A stretch of DNA of 64,000 nucleotides. Origin: Tepidiforma sp. (GTDB taxonomy: Bacteria; Chloroflexota; Dehalococcoidia; Tepidiformales; Tepidiformaceae). How positions within the stretch are numbered: the stretch's first letter is position 1; each line of letters opens with the position of its first letter. Made by a program: the position numbers and the translations under genes. This document shows positions 1 through 9,445 of the stretch, one piece after another. The stretch spans positions 227,407 to 291,406 of the forward strand of contig BPIE01000002.1 in the NCBI GenBank assembly GCA_026003935.1, read 5' to 3'. Below the pieces are notes generated by a model. The model did no database searches and had not been told where the DNA came from. It saw only the letters and a program-made list of their open reading frames with translations.

Positions 1-116
1 TGCACCTGCACCATTGGGTCGGAGCCCCGCCTACGACTGGTAGGAGCAACGAGAGCACGGGAACCGGGGCGATCGTGGTGGTAACGACGGAGAAGCGACA
101 CCGGCGCAGGCGAAGG

Positions 117-191
117 TGGTACCCCCGGCAGGAATCGAACCTGCGCACATGGTTTAGGAAACCACTGCTCTGTCCGCTGAGCTACGGGGGC
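117..191 (-). tRNA. tRNA-Arg (anticodon CCT), CCA encoded
   Basis: Reverse complement folds as GCCCCCG acceptor, GCTC/GAGC D-stem, GTGGT-TTCCTAA-ACCAT anticodon arm, GGTTCGATTCC T-arm and terminal ACCA. Confidence 0.95.
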
Positions 192-308
192 CCGGCACTG
201 CGCCTGGTCCAGTTTCTCATGGACGCGCCGCAAGACGGAACGGGCCAACCGGGGTTCTTCGAACACCGAGCGGGGTGTTGATGCTAGACTCCGTGCTCAT
301 GCCGTTGA

Positions 309-2195
309 GTGCAGTGGACACGCCGTCGGCGAGCGGGTGCAAGGCTCGTGGCTTCTGAGGCGGGCTTCCAGGCGGTAGGCGTTGTGGCTGCGGCGGCCGC
401 GGGCGGGCGGATTTTGTGTACGCGGATTCCGGTCCCGTTTCCGGTGCTTCTGCTTGGGGTGGGGATGGCGGCTGGAGTCGATGGGGCCGGCATTATCAAG
501 GTCGAGGAGCTGGGTAGCCTCGTTCCCTTTGCAGTTGCGGTGGCAGTTGCGCTCATCGTGTTCGAGGGCGGTACGAGGCTGAATCTTCGGGGGCTTCGGC
601 GGACTGGTCCGGTAGTTCGAAATCTCGTGGTTGGCGGGCTGGTGGTCACGCCGCTGGTGGGCATGCTGGCGGCGGCGCTCATCGTGGGTCTGCCGTGGAG
701 GACCGCAGCGCTCTTTGGCGCGCTCGTGTGCGTGACGGGGCCAAGTGTGATCGGGCCGCTGCTGCGCGCGGTCCGCGTCAACGACAAGATTCGTACGGCG
801 CTTTTGGGCGAGGGCGTGATTATCGACCCGTTTGGGGCACTGCTGACACTGTTTCTCCTGGACATTGCGCTTGCCGAGTCGGTTGACCCCGGAGGGCCGG
901 CGCGGTGGGTCATTTCTCGCGTTGCGCTTGGGGTGGCAACCGGTGCTGCCGGTGCGGCGGTGGTGTATGGGGTGACGCGCGTCGTTCGGCGACTGGAGGG
1001 CCATGAGGTTGCGCTGCTCGCGGTTGGTGCGGCGCTGGGAGTTTTCGGGATTTCGGAGACGCTGGGGAATGAGTCGGGGCTGACCGCGATGGTTGTCATG
1101 GGCATCGCGCTGGGGAGTCTTCCAATTCCGCATCGGGAGGCGATGGACCAGTTCCAGGAAACGATCGTGGCATTCCTGGTGGCCTCGGTATATGTCTTGC
1201 TGGCGGCGAGCGTCTCGCTGGAGAGCCTCGGTGACCTGTGGCCAGCGGGATTCCTTGCGGTCGGGGTGTTGATGGTGGTGGGGCGTCCGCTGCTGGTGGC
1301 GCTGGCAACATGGCGCAGCGACCTGAATGTTCGGGAGCGGCTCTTCCTGGCCGCGGTGGCCCCGCGCGGTGTCGTTGCTGCGTCTTTGGCGAGCGTCGTC
1401 GCGGTGGAGGCCGAAGGCCGGCTGGGGGGAGCTCAGGACCAGCTGGTGGCGCTGGTGTTTCTCGTCATCCTGATGACAATCGGCCTACAATCGGCGTATG
1501 CACCTTTGCTTTCCCGTGTGCTGCGCGTGACGCCGGAACGGTTTGTTGTCGTGGGGTTTGGCGAGGTGGGCCGGCGGGTCGCCACGAGACTGAGTGAGGC
1601 CGGTGAGCCGGTTCTCGTGGTGGATGCGGACGAGGGCCGGGTCGTCGAGGCGCGAGAAGCGGGCTTTGAGGGGGTTTTCGGAGACATCGCGACGCCCGAG
1701 GTTTTGAAGCAAATTGACGTGACTCAGGCAAAGGGGCTCATTTTTGCGACCGAGAACGACGAGCGCGCGCTTCTCGCTGCGCGGCTGGCGCAGCAGATGG
1801 CACCAGTAAAGGTGTATGCGCGAGTGATGGACCCGGCGAACATCCCGGCGTTCGAGGCATCGGGAATCACCGTCGTGAGTCCCGCGATTGCGGTCGCCGA
1901 CGAGCTGGCTTCGATGGTCACGCCATCGCCGCTGGGCGACATCATGGCGGCGGCGGAAGGGGAGTACGCGGTTCTCCGGCTGGTGGTGGCGAACCCGCGA
2001 CTGCAGGGGCAGCGGCTGAGCTCGGTAGGGGCGCTGCGGGGCGCGCTCGTGGTGCTCGTGCGGCGACGGGGCGCGGTGGCCATTCCGTCGGGAAATACGG
2101 TCATTCAACTCGGCGACGTCCTGACAGTGGTTACGCGAGACGACCGGGCCGAGGACTTGCGGGAAGCGATCGAGGGAGTTCCGGCCACGCTCTGA
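309..2195 (+). CDS. Cation:proton antiporter with C-terminal TrkA-N/TrkA-C domains
   Basis: Many hydrophobic helices, then RFVVVGFGEVGRRVATRLSEAGEPVLVVDAD (Rossmann TrkA-N) and a TrkA-C-like tail; exact start uncertain. Confidence 0.85.
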   Translation: MQWTRRRRAGARLVASEAGFQAVGVVAAAAAGGRILCTRIPVPFPVLLLGVGMAAGVDGAGIIKVEELGSLVPFAVAVAVALIVFEGGTRLNLRGLRRTGPVVRNLVVGGLVVTPLVGMLAAALIVGLPWRTAALFGALVCVTGPSVIGPLLRAVRVNDKIRTALLGEGVIIDPFGALLTLFLLDIALAESVDPGGPARWVISRVALGVATGAAGAAVVYGVTRVVRRLEGHEVALLAVGAALGVFGISETLGNESGLTAMVVMGIALGSLPIPHREAMDQFQETIVAFLVASVYVLLAASVSLESLGDLWPAGFLAVGVLMVVGRPLLVALATWRSDLNVRERLFLAAVAPRGVVAASLASVVAVEAEGRLGGAQDQLVALVFLVILMTIGLQSAYAPLLSRVLRVTPERFVVVGFGEVGRRVATRLSEAGEPVLVVDADEGRVVEAREAGFEGVFGDIATPEVLKQIDVTQAKGLIFATENDERALLAARLAQQMAPVKVYARVMDPANIPAFEASGITVVSPAIAVADELASMVTPSPLGDIMAAAEGEYAVLRLVVANPRLQGQRLSSVGALRGALVVLVRRRGAVAIPSGNTVIQLGDVLTVVTRDDRAEDLREAIEGVPATL

Positions 2196-2369
2196 GGCGG
2201 GTCGGCGGATTGGATTCTGCCGGGCTGTTGCACAGGAGCTGGCTGCGAGCGGGCCTGGCTGGGGCGGTTCCCCGGGCGCGTCGCTACGACAGGGGATGGC
2301 GCGAGTGTGTCGTACGGTCATGTCTGCCCGGGACCATGAGGTCCCGGAGGACGAAAGCCAGAGGCGCAG

Positions 2370-4059
2370 ATGTCGGACCAAGAGCAGCTGGCTGAGGGGC
2401 AGGGTGCACAGGCGGAGCGGACGAAGGTGACCGCCTCAGTCCGGGGGAACAGCGTCATCATCGAGTTTCCGAAGGTGCAGGCACTGGTCGATGCGATGCG
2501 GAGCCTGCCGGTGAAGCGGTACGACTGGAAGACCCGGCAGTGGTCGGTTCCGCTGAAGTACGCGGCGGACGCGTTTCGGGCGCTGGACGCTGCGGGCGCG
2601 GATGCGGGCGACGTGGCGCGGGCGGCGGGGCTGCACGCAGTGCGTTCGGTGAATGCGGACGACGTGGTGTCGAGGTTCCCGGACCTGTTTCCGCATCAAC
2701 GGGAGGGGGTGCGGTTCCTCGCGGCGTCGCGGGGGGCGATCCTCGCGGACGACATGGGCCTCGGAAAGACGCGGCAGGCGATTATCGCGCTGGCGGAGCG
2801 GCGGCCGGACGGCGAGCTGCTCGTGGTATGCCCGGCTTCGCTCAAGCTGAACTGGCGGCGGGAAATCCTGCGGGTGTACCCGGGCGCCGAGGTGCGCATC
2901 GTGAATGGGCCCGATGCGGTGATTCCCGCGAGGTGGACCATCGTGAACTACGACATCCTGACACGGAAGAAGCCGGAGCTGGTGAAGCACCGCTGGGCAG
3001 GCGTCATCCTCGACGAGGCGCACTACATCAAGAACCCAGCAGGCGGCGCGCTCGAAGGCTGCGATGGCGATTCTCGGCCAGGTGGAGGATCGGTATCTCC
3101 TGACGGGGACACCGGTAATGAACCGCCCAATCGAACTATTCAACCTGCTGCGGGCGGTTGGGCATCCGCTGGGAGACGATTATGTGGACTTCGGGAAACG
3201 GTACTGCGCCGGCTTCAAGGACACGTACGGGTGGGACTTCAGCGGGGCATCGAACCTTGAAGAGCTGAAGGCGAGGACGGAAGGAACGATCCTTGCGCGG
3301 CGGAAGGAGGAAGTGCTCGACCTGCCGCCGAAACTGCGCACGACGCTGGATGTCGAGCTGGACCGGGCGCGCTACCGGGCGATGACGGAGGAGCTCGTGC
3401 ACCTGGCGCGGGAGCAGTACGAGCAGAATGGCGGGAATGTCCGCTGGAACGAGCTGCTGCCCGTGTTTTCGAAGCTGCGCCACGCCATTGCGAAGGACAA
3501 GGCGAAGCATACGGCTGCGCTCGTGGAGGACACGCTGGCGGGCGGCGAGAAGGCCATCGTTTTTACGAACTTCACGGCTGTGGCCGACATGCTGCAGAAG
3601 CACTTCGGGGACGCTGCGGTGCGGCTGACGGGCGAGACGGGCCAGGCGGCGCGGCAGGAGGCGGTCGACCGGTTCCAGGAGGACCCGGCGGTGAAGGTGT
3701 CCATCGGGAACCTGCTGGCGGCAGGTACAGGCATTACGCTGACGGCCGCGACGCAGGTGTTTTTCAATGACCTCGACTGGGTACCTGCGAATCACCTGCA
3801 GGCGGAGGACCGGGCGTACCGGATCGGCCAGCAGAAGATGGTCAACGTGTACTACGTGACGGCACCGGGGACGCTCGACGATGTGGTGTGGGGCGTGCTC
3901 GAACGGAAGCTGGCGGTGCTGGAAGCGCTGGACTACACGAAGCGCGGAGCCGAGGGTGCGGAGACGGGCAGGGTGAACGAGGAAGTGCTGGAGCGGCTGC
4001 TGCGCGACTTCGAGGTACCGCTCGACCCGACGTCGGAGGCCGGGGGGACCGATTCGTAG
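2370..4059 (+). pseudogene. SNF2/DEAD-like helicase split by a single frameshift
   Basis: ORF 2370-3260 carries DDMGLGKT and DEAHYIKNP; ORF 3064-4059 in another frame continues with RYLLTGTPVMNRPIELFNLL and helicase C motifs; shift near 3037. Confidence 0.85.
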
Positions 4060-4128
4060 GCCCGGAGAGATTCGAACTCTCGACCAATGGATTAAAAGTC
4101 CACTGCTCTACCGCTGAGCTACGGGCCC
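4057..4128 (-). tRNA. tRNA-Lys (anticodon TTT)
   Basis: Reverse complement GGGCCCG..GTGGA-CTTTTAA-TCCAT..GAGAGTTCGAATCTCTC..CGGGCCT A folds as a cloverleaf; CCA not encoded. Confidence 0.95.
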
Positions 4129-4151
4129 GACGTCATTATCCCCCGGGAAGG

Positions 4152-4189
4152 CCCGAGGGGCCACGGACAGGTGTCCGCGGCCCCTCGGG
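4152..4189 (-). terminator. Strong hairpin downstream of the carboxyltransferase operon
   Basis: CCCGAGGGGCC / GGCCCCTCGGG perfect 11-bp inverted repeat with nested GGACA/TGTCC; no clear T-tract. Confidence 0.5.
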
Positions 4190-4213
4190 GCGTTCGACGC
4201 CGGGAGGCGGTGA

Positions 4214-4729
4214 CTAGTCGATGACCGCGAGGACGTCGCCCTCGGCGACGCGCTGGCCTTCGCTGACGGGGACCTCGCGGACGGTGCCGTCGGCGGGCGC
4301 CTTGATTTCGTTTTCCATCTTCATGGCTTCGAGGATGAGGAGGACATCGCCCTTTGCGACGGTCTGCCCCGCTTTGACGTTGACGCGCACGACCTTGCCG
4401 CTGATCTGGGCGGTGACCGCACCTTTGACGGCGGACCTGGCGCCGCCGGTGGGGGCGCTGGCGGCCGCGCGTTCGCGCGGTGCGGAGCTGCCGCCGAGGC
4501 GGCCTTCCCACTGGACGGTGAAGGGGCGGTAATCGACCTGCACTTCCATGCCGCTCTGGCGCTCGCCAGGGGGCGGGAGCTGGATGCGGTAGGGGACGCT
4601 GCCTGCGGTGACGGTGAGGTAGCCGGCGTCCTCGCGAACGGTTACGGGGAACTCGTGTCCATCGACGACGACGCGGTCGCCGCGGACTTCAACCTCGTAG
4701 GTGCGGCCTCCGATGGTGACCTTGGCCAT
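4214..4729 (-). CDS. Biotin/lipoyl carrier protein of a biotin-dependent carboxylase
   Basis: Biotinylation motif EAMKMENEI in a 171-aa protein, operonic with a carboxyltransferase subunit. Confidence 0.9.
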   Translation of the reverse strand: MAKVTIGGRTYEVEVRGDRVVVDGHEFPVTVREDAGYLTVTAGSVPYRIQLPPPGERQSGMEVQVDYRPFTVQWEGRLGGSSAPRERAAASAPTGGARSAVKGAVTAQISGKVVRVNVKAGQTVAKGDVLLILEAMKMENEIKAPADGTVREVPVSEGQRVAEGDVLAVID

Positions 4730-4741
4730 GGCGATTCCTCC

Positions 4742-6232
4742 TTAGCGCATCTGGCGGAGGCGCCCGAAGGAGCGCCAGTTGCTGGTGTCGCCGTTGGGGA
4801 CGATGACGGGAGCGGGTGCGGCGGACTGCTGCTTTTTCTCCGAGATGGTCATTGCGCCGACGACGGCGGCGACGAGCTCCCGCTCGGGACCGCCACCCTC
4901 CTTCCGCCACTGGAAGAATTCCCGCGCGACCTGGGGGAACATGACGTAGCTGAGGACGTCTTCGGGGCTCTCGGCAAGGTCGGCGATTTCGGCCCGGGCC
5001 TTCTCCATTTCAGGGTCAAGGTCGTCGGCGGGGCGGTGGTCGATCGGCTTCTCATCGCCAAGGAGCTGCTGGAGGATTTCGGGTGCAATGGGGACGGTGG
5101 TCCGGCCGTACATGCCTTTGGCGAGGTTGCGGGTCTCGCGGGTGACGGTGGCGTACCGCTTGCCGGTAAGGACGTTGAGGACGGCCTGGGTGCCGACAAT
5201 CTGGGAGCTCGGGGTGACGAGCGGCGGATACCCGAGGTCGGCGCGAACGCGGGCATTTTCTTCGAGGACCTCGGCGAGCTTGTGCTCGGCGCCCTGTTCG
5301 CGGAGCTGGCCGACGAGGTTGGAGATCATGCCGCCGGGGACCTGGTGGGCGATGACGCCGGCATCAATGCCGAGGAGGCCGGACTCGAACTTCCAGTACT
5401 TGCGCCTTACGCCGCGGAAGTAGTCGGCGAGCTGACGCAGCTTCTCCATGTCGAGGCCGGTGGCGTATTCGGGGAATTCATCGAGTGCCGCGACGAGGGT
5501 TTCGGTTGCGGGCTGGCTGGTGCCGCCGGCGAGCGGCGAGATGGCGCAGTCGATGACGTTGGCGCCGGCCTGGACGCCCATGAGGTAGGCCATCTCGGAG
5601 AAGCCGGACGTATCGTGGCAGTGCATCTGGATGAGGATGTCGGGGTGCTTTTGGCGGATGCCGGCGACGATGTCCCTGGCCATGGCGGGGCTAAGGAGGC
5701 CGGCCATGTCTTTGATGGCGATGGAGTCGGCACCCATGGCGATCATTTCGTCGGCGAGGCGGACGAAGGAGTCGGCCGTGTGGACGGGGGAGGTGGTGTA
5801 GCAGAGGGCGCCCTGGACGTGGCCGCCGGCCTTTTTGACGGCGCGGAAGGCGGTTTCGAGGTTCCGGGTGTCATTGAGAGCGTCGAAGATGCGGAAAATG
5901 TCCATGCCGTTCTGGACGGCGCGGTCGCAGAACTCGTAGATGACGTCGTCGGCGTAGTGGCGGTAGCCGACGGCGTTCTGTCCGCGAAGGAGCATCTGGG
6001 TAGGGGTGTTTTTGAGGCGCTTCTTGATTTCGCGGAGGCGCTCCCACGGGTCTTCCTTGAGGAAGCGGAGGCAGGTATCGAAGGTGGCGCCACCCCAGCA
6101 TTCGATGGCGTGATAGCCGATGGAGTCCATGAGCTCGAGGACGGGGATCATGTCCTCGGTGCGCATGCGCGTGGCGAGGAGGGATTGATGGCCATCGCGG
6201 ATGGCCGTTTCCATGATGCCGACTTTGGCCAT
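4742..6232 (-). CDS. Pyruvate/oxaloacetate carboxyltransferase subunit (OadA/PycB/transcarboxylase 5S-like)
   Basis: MAKVGIMETAIRDGHQSLLATRMRTEDM..ECWGGATFDTCLRFLKEDPWERLR and HCHDTSG motifs. Confidence 0.9.
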   Translation of the reverse strand: MAKVGIMETAIRDGHQSLLATRMRTEDMIPVLELMDSIGYHAIECWGGATFDTCLRFLKEDPWERLREIKKRLKNTPTQMLLRGQNAVGYRHYADDVIYEFCDRAVQNGMDIFRIFDALNDTRNLETAFRAVKKAGGHVQGALCYTTSPVHTADSFVRLADEMIAMGADSIAIKDMAGLLSPAMARDIVAGIRQKHPDILIQMHCHDTSGFSEMAYLMGVQAGANVIDCAISPLAGGTSQPATETLVAALDEFPEYATGLDMEKLRQLADYFRGVRRKYWKFESGLLGIDAGVIAHQVPGGMISNLVGQLREQGAEHKLAEVLEENARVRADLGYPPLVTPSSQIVGTQAVLNVLTGKRYATVTRETRNLAKGMYGRTTVPIAPEILQQLLGDEKPIDHRPADDLDPEMEKARAEIADLAESPEDVLSYVMFPQVAREFFQWRKEGGGPERELVAAVVGAMTISEKKQQSAAPAPVIVPNGDTSNWRSFGRLRQMR

Positions 6233-6383
6233 TGGTGCGTCCCGCGGAGAGCGATTTGGGGCGTAGGCCCAGTATTGGTTTCAGGGTAACGGGAGCGGGT
6301 GCTAGGCGCGATTGCCGGGCTGTGGATAGCGGGATGCGGTAGGCTTGCGCGGCAATCAGGCTGAGTTCACGAGGGAGTTCGCG

Positions 6384-7149
6384 ATGGAGATCGGAAAGCT
6401 GTTCAGCCTCGAGGGGAAGGTCGCGCTGGTAACGGGCGGGAGCCGGGGGCTGGGACGGGAGATGGTGCTCGCGTTCGCGCACGCGGGGGCCGATGTGATT
6501 ATTGCGAGCCGGAAGCTGGACGCGTGCGAGCGTCTCGCGGAGGAGGTGGTGCGAGAGACCGGGCGGCGGGCGTTGCCGGTTGCGTGCCACGTTGGCGAGT
6601 GGGGGCAAGTTGAGGACCTTGCGCGGCGCGCCTTCGAGGAGTTTGGGCGGGTCGATGTGCTGGTCAACAACGCGGGGATGTCGCCCATCTACGACCACGT
6701 GGCGAACGTGACGGAGGCGCTTTACGACAAGGTGCTGGACGTGAACCTGAAGGGACCGTTCCGATTGACGGCGCTGGTGGGGACGAAGATGGCGGAGGGG
6801 AACGGGGGCTCCATCATCATGATTTCGAGCACGGCGTCGCTGCACCCGGCGCCGGATGTAATTCCATACGCGGCGGCGAAGGCGGGTTTGAACGCGATGA
6901 CCGTGGGGTTTGCGCGGGCGTTCGCACCGAAGGTGCGGGTGAACTGCATCGTGCCGGGACCGTTCTTGACGGACATTTCGAAGGCGTGGGACATGGAGGC
7001 GTTCAAGGAGCGGGCACGGACGTCGATCCCGCTGCAGCGCGGGGGCGAGCCGCGCGAGATTGTCGGAGCAGCGCTCTACCTGGCGTCGGATGCTTCGAGC
7101 TATACGACTGGGCTCGCTGCTGGTGGTTTCGGGCGGCAGCGGCATTTAG
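6384..7149 (+). CDS. SDR-family oxidoreductase with an apparent 1-bp frameshift near the C-terminus
   Basis: VTGGSRGLG, NNAG, YAAAKAG motifs; after SSYTTG the +1 frame reads SLLVVSGGSGI-stop (TAG 7147-7149), a better SDR tail than the in-frame continuation. Confidence 0.8.
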
Positions 7150-7287
7150 CGGCGAGACCGGGCAGGCGAGGCGTACCGTCGGAGGGCCCCGGCGGGAGCG
7201 AGAGCCAGCGGCTATGATTGGCGGGCCTTGCGGGGACGCGCTGCGTGCACCCTGCGACCAGACCGTGAAGGGAGAACTTGAGAACCG

Positions 7288-8520
7288 ATGGCTGTTGATT
7301 TTGAGATCCCGGCGGAGGCGAAGGCGATTCGCCAGAAGGTGCGGGAGTTCGTACACGGCGAATGCATCCCGGCGGAGAAGCGGCTGCTCGATGGGGAGCC
7401 GTACAAGGAGGTGCTGGCGGAGCTTCGCCAGAAGGCGCGGTCACAGGGGCTTTGGTGCCCGTTCGTGCCGAAGGAATGGGGCGGTATGGGGCTGGGGCCC
7501 CTGGCAAATGCGCTGGTGCAGATGGAGCTGGGGGAGAGCTACCTCGGGGCGCTGGCGCTGAATACGCAGGGCCCGGACGACGCGACGATGCTCACCATTC
7601 TGCAGCACGGGACGGACTATCAGAAGGAGAAGTTCCTGAAGCCGCTGCTCAATGGTGAGAAGCGGGTGTGCTACTCGATGACGGAGCGGGCAGCGGGTGC
7701 CGATGCGACGGGGATGAAGACGACGGCGGTTCGGGATGGGGACAACTGGGTCCTGAACGGGGAGAAGTGGTTTTCGAGCGCCGCGAGCGTTGCAGATATT
7801 GCCGTGGTGATGGCGAAAACGGACCCGGACGCGCCGCGGCACCAGCAGTTCAGCACGTTCATCGTGGAGCTGCCGAACCCGGGCTACCGGATCATTCGGG
7901 ATATCCCGACGATGGCGATCGAGGGGCCGCTGAGCCACATCCTGGGGGGCGGGCACGCGGAGGTGCGGATCGAGAACCTGGTGGTGCCACACGAGAACCT
8001 GCTCGGGGGGCAGGGGAACGGTTTCAACATGGGGCAGCACCGGCTGGCGTACGGGCGGCTCCGGCACGGGATGCATAACGTCGCCATGGCGCAGCGGGCG
8101 CTCGACATGGCGGCGAAGCGGGTGACCGAGCGGGAGACGTTCGGGCGCTTGCTGGCGGACCGGCAGGGGGTGCAATGGATGCTCGCAGATTGCGCGACGG
8201 AGCTGTACATCGCGCGGCTTATGCTGCTGCACATTGCGTGGAAGGCGGAGAAGGGGCTGGACATCCGGCAGGAGAACGGCATCGCCAAGGTGTTCCTCGC
8301 CAATATGGTGCACAAGGTGGTGGACACGGCGATCCAGCTGCACGGCGCGCTGGGGTACAGCCTCGATACGCCGCTGGCGCGCTGGTACACGGCGATTCGC
8401 TCGCAGCGGCTGGTGGACGGGCCGGACGAGGTGCACCGCTGGACGACGGGGCGGAACGTCATCAAGGCATTCAAGGAGTTTGGGACGACGGCGCCGGCCT
8501 GCGGCGGGGACCTGCTTTAG
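7288..8520 (+). CDS. Acyl-CoA dehydrogenase family protein
   Basis: 410 aa; YSMTERAAGADATGMKTTAV, GEKWFSSAASVADIAVVMAKTD and HGALGYSLDTPLARWY motifs. Confidence 0.92.
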   Translation: MAVDFEIPAEAKAIRQKVREFVHGECIPAEKRLLDGEPYKEVLAELRQKARSQGLWCPFVPKEWGGMGLGPLANALVQMELGESYLGALALNTQGPDDATMLTILQHGTDYQKEKFLKPLLNGEKRVCYSMTERAAGADATGMKTTAVRDGDNWVLNGEKWFSSAASVADIAVVMAKTDPDAPRHQQFSTFIVELPNPGYRIIRDIPTMAIEGPLSHILGGGHAEVRIENLVVPHENLLGGQGNGFNMGQHRLAYGRLRHGMHNVAMAQRALDMAAKRVTERETFGRLLADRQGVQWMLADCATELYIARLMLLHIAWKAEKGLDIRQENGIAKVFLANMVHKVVDTAIQLHGALGYSLDTPLARWYTAIRSQRLVDGPDEVHRWTTGRNVIKAFKEFGTTAPACGGDLL

Positions 8521-8530
8521 GGTCGGTGGC

Positions 8531-9403
8531 TCAGCCGGGGCCGAGCCTCTCGAGGAGGCCTTCGACCTGGACGCCGGTGATGGGGCGGACAACCCGCCCC
8601 ATCCCGGTCCAGTTGGGCCATTTCCAGTCGCCGGTGGCGCGGGGCTGCTGGACGGGGAAGAGGACGGGGCGCTGGCGCGCCGCGAGCATGAGGTGGTAGT
8701 GCTCGCCGAGGGGCACGGTTTCGTTGACGAGACCGATCCAGCAGTTCATCTCTTCGCCAGGGAGGGCGAAGGTGGTGCCGAAGTAGCGGTAGTGACCTCC
8801 GATGGGGCGGGAGGCGCTGGCAACGTAGCGGACGGCGGGGCCGAAGCGCATGCGCAGGGCGGCGCCGATGAGTGCGTGGAGCCGGTTGGTCGAGAGCGCT
8901 TCGTCGAGCGGCACTTCGCCGAGGCCGAGGATGTCTTCGAGGACGAACTGGCGGAACTGTGCGGCGATAGGGTCGGGGTCGCCGTCGAGGGCTTCAACGA
9001 CTTCGTACCAGGTGATGGGGACCCAGGGTGCGGGGACGTCATCGCGGGGGAGGCCGAGCATGATGAAAGCGGGCGGCGCGCTCCACTGGCGCGCGATGGT
9101 CTCCATGGCGGGAAGCTGGGACTCATCGGCGCCGGGTTCGACCTGCACTTCGACGAGGATTCGGCGGCCGCCTTCGTAGGTGAGGAGGAGGTCGGCGATG
9201 CCGGCATCGGCGAGGCGCGGCTGGACTTCGACGAGGGCGAGGGGTTCGGTGCCGACGCCGGCGGCCTGAGCGAAGAGCGCGTTGAGCATCCGGTGGCCGC
9301 TGCGGAGGAAGTAGGCGAGAGCGCTGGTGCAGTAGTTTTCGAAGGGGCTTGCCTTGGAGCCCGGCCGATAGGCCGAGAGCATGGTGAAGAGGTTTTCGGA
9401 CAT
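8531..9403 (-). CDS. PD-(D/E)XK-superfamily-like protein (variant motif D..EVQV)
   Basis: FENYCTSALAYFLR N-terminus, then IADLLLTYEGGRRILVEVQVEPGADESQL, the arrangement seen in PD-(D/E)XK nuclease-like proteins. Confidence 0.55.
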   Translation of the reverse strand: MSENLFTMLSAYRPGSKASPFENYCTSALAYFLRSGHRMLNALFAQAAGVGTEPLALVEVQPRLADAGIADLLLTYEGGRRILVEVQVEPGADESQLPAMETIARQWSAPPAFIMLGLPRDDVPAPWVPITWYEVVEALDGDPDPIAAQFRQFVLEDILGLGEVPLDEALSTNRLHALIGAALRMRFGPAVRYVASASRPIGGHYRYFGTTFALPGEEMNCWIGLVNETVPLGEHYHLMLAARQRPVLFPVQQPRATGDWKWPNWTGMGRVVRPITGVQVEGLLERLGPG

Positions 9404-9445
9404 TGGTTCCAGTATGCACGGGGAGGGCGCGGACCGACACGCGAT

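Noticed and set aside
2370-4059. Programmed -1 frameshift in the SNF2 gene
   Set aside because: No X-XXY-YYZ slippery site or obvious downstream stimulator at the shift point
4655-6289. 544-aa + strand ORF
   Set aside because: Antisense shadow of the carboxyltransferase/biotin carrier genes; Glu/Asp/Gly/Val-rich composition typical of high-GC antisense frames
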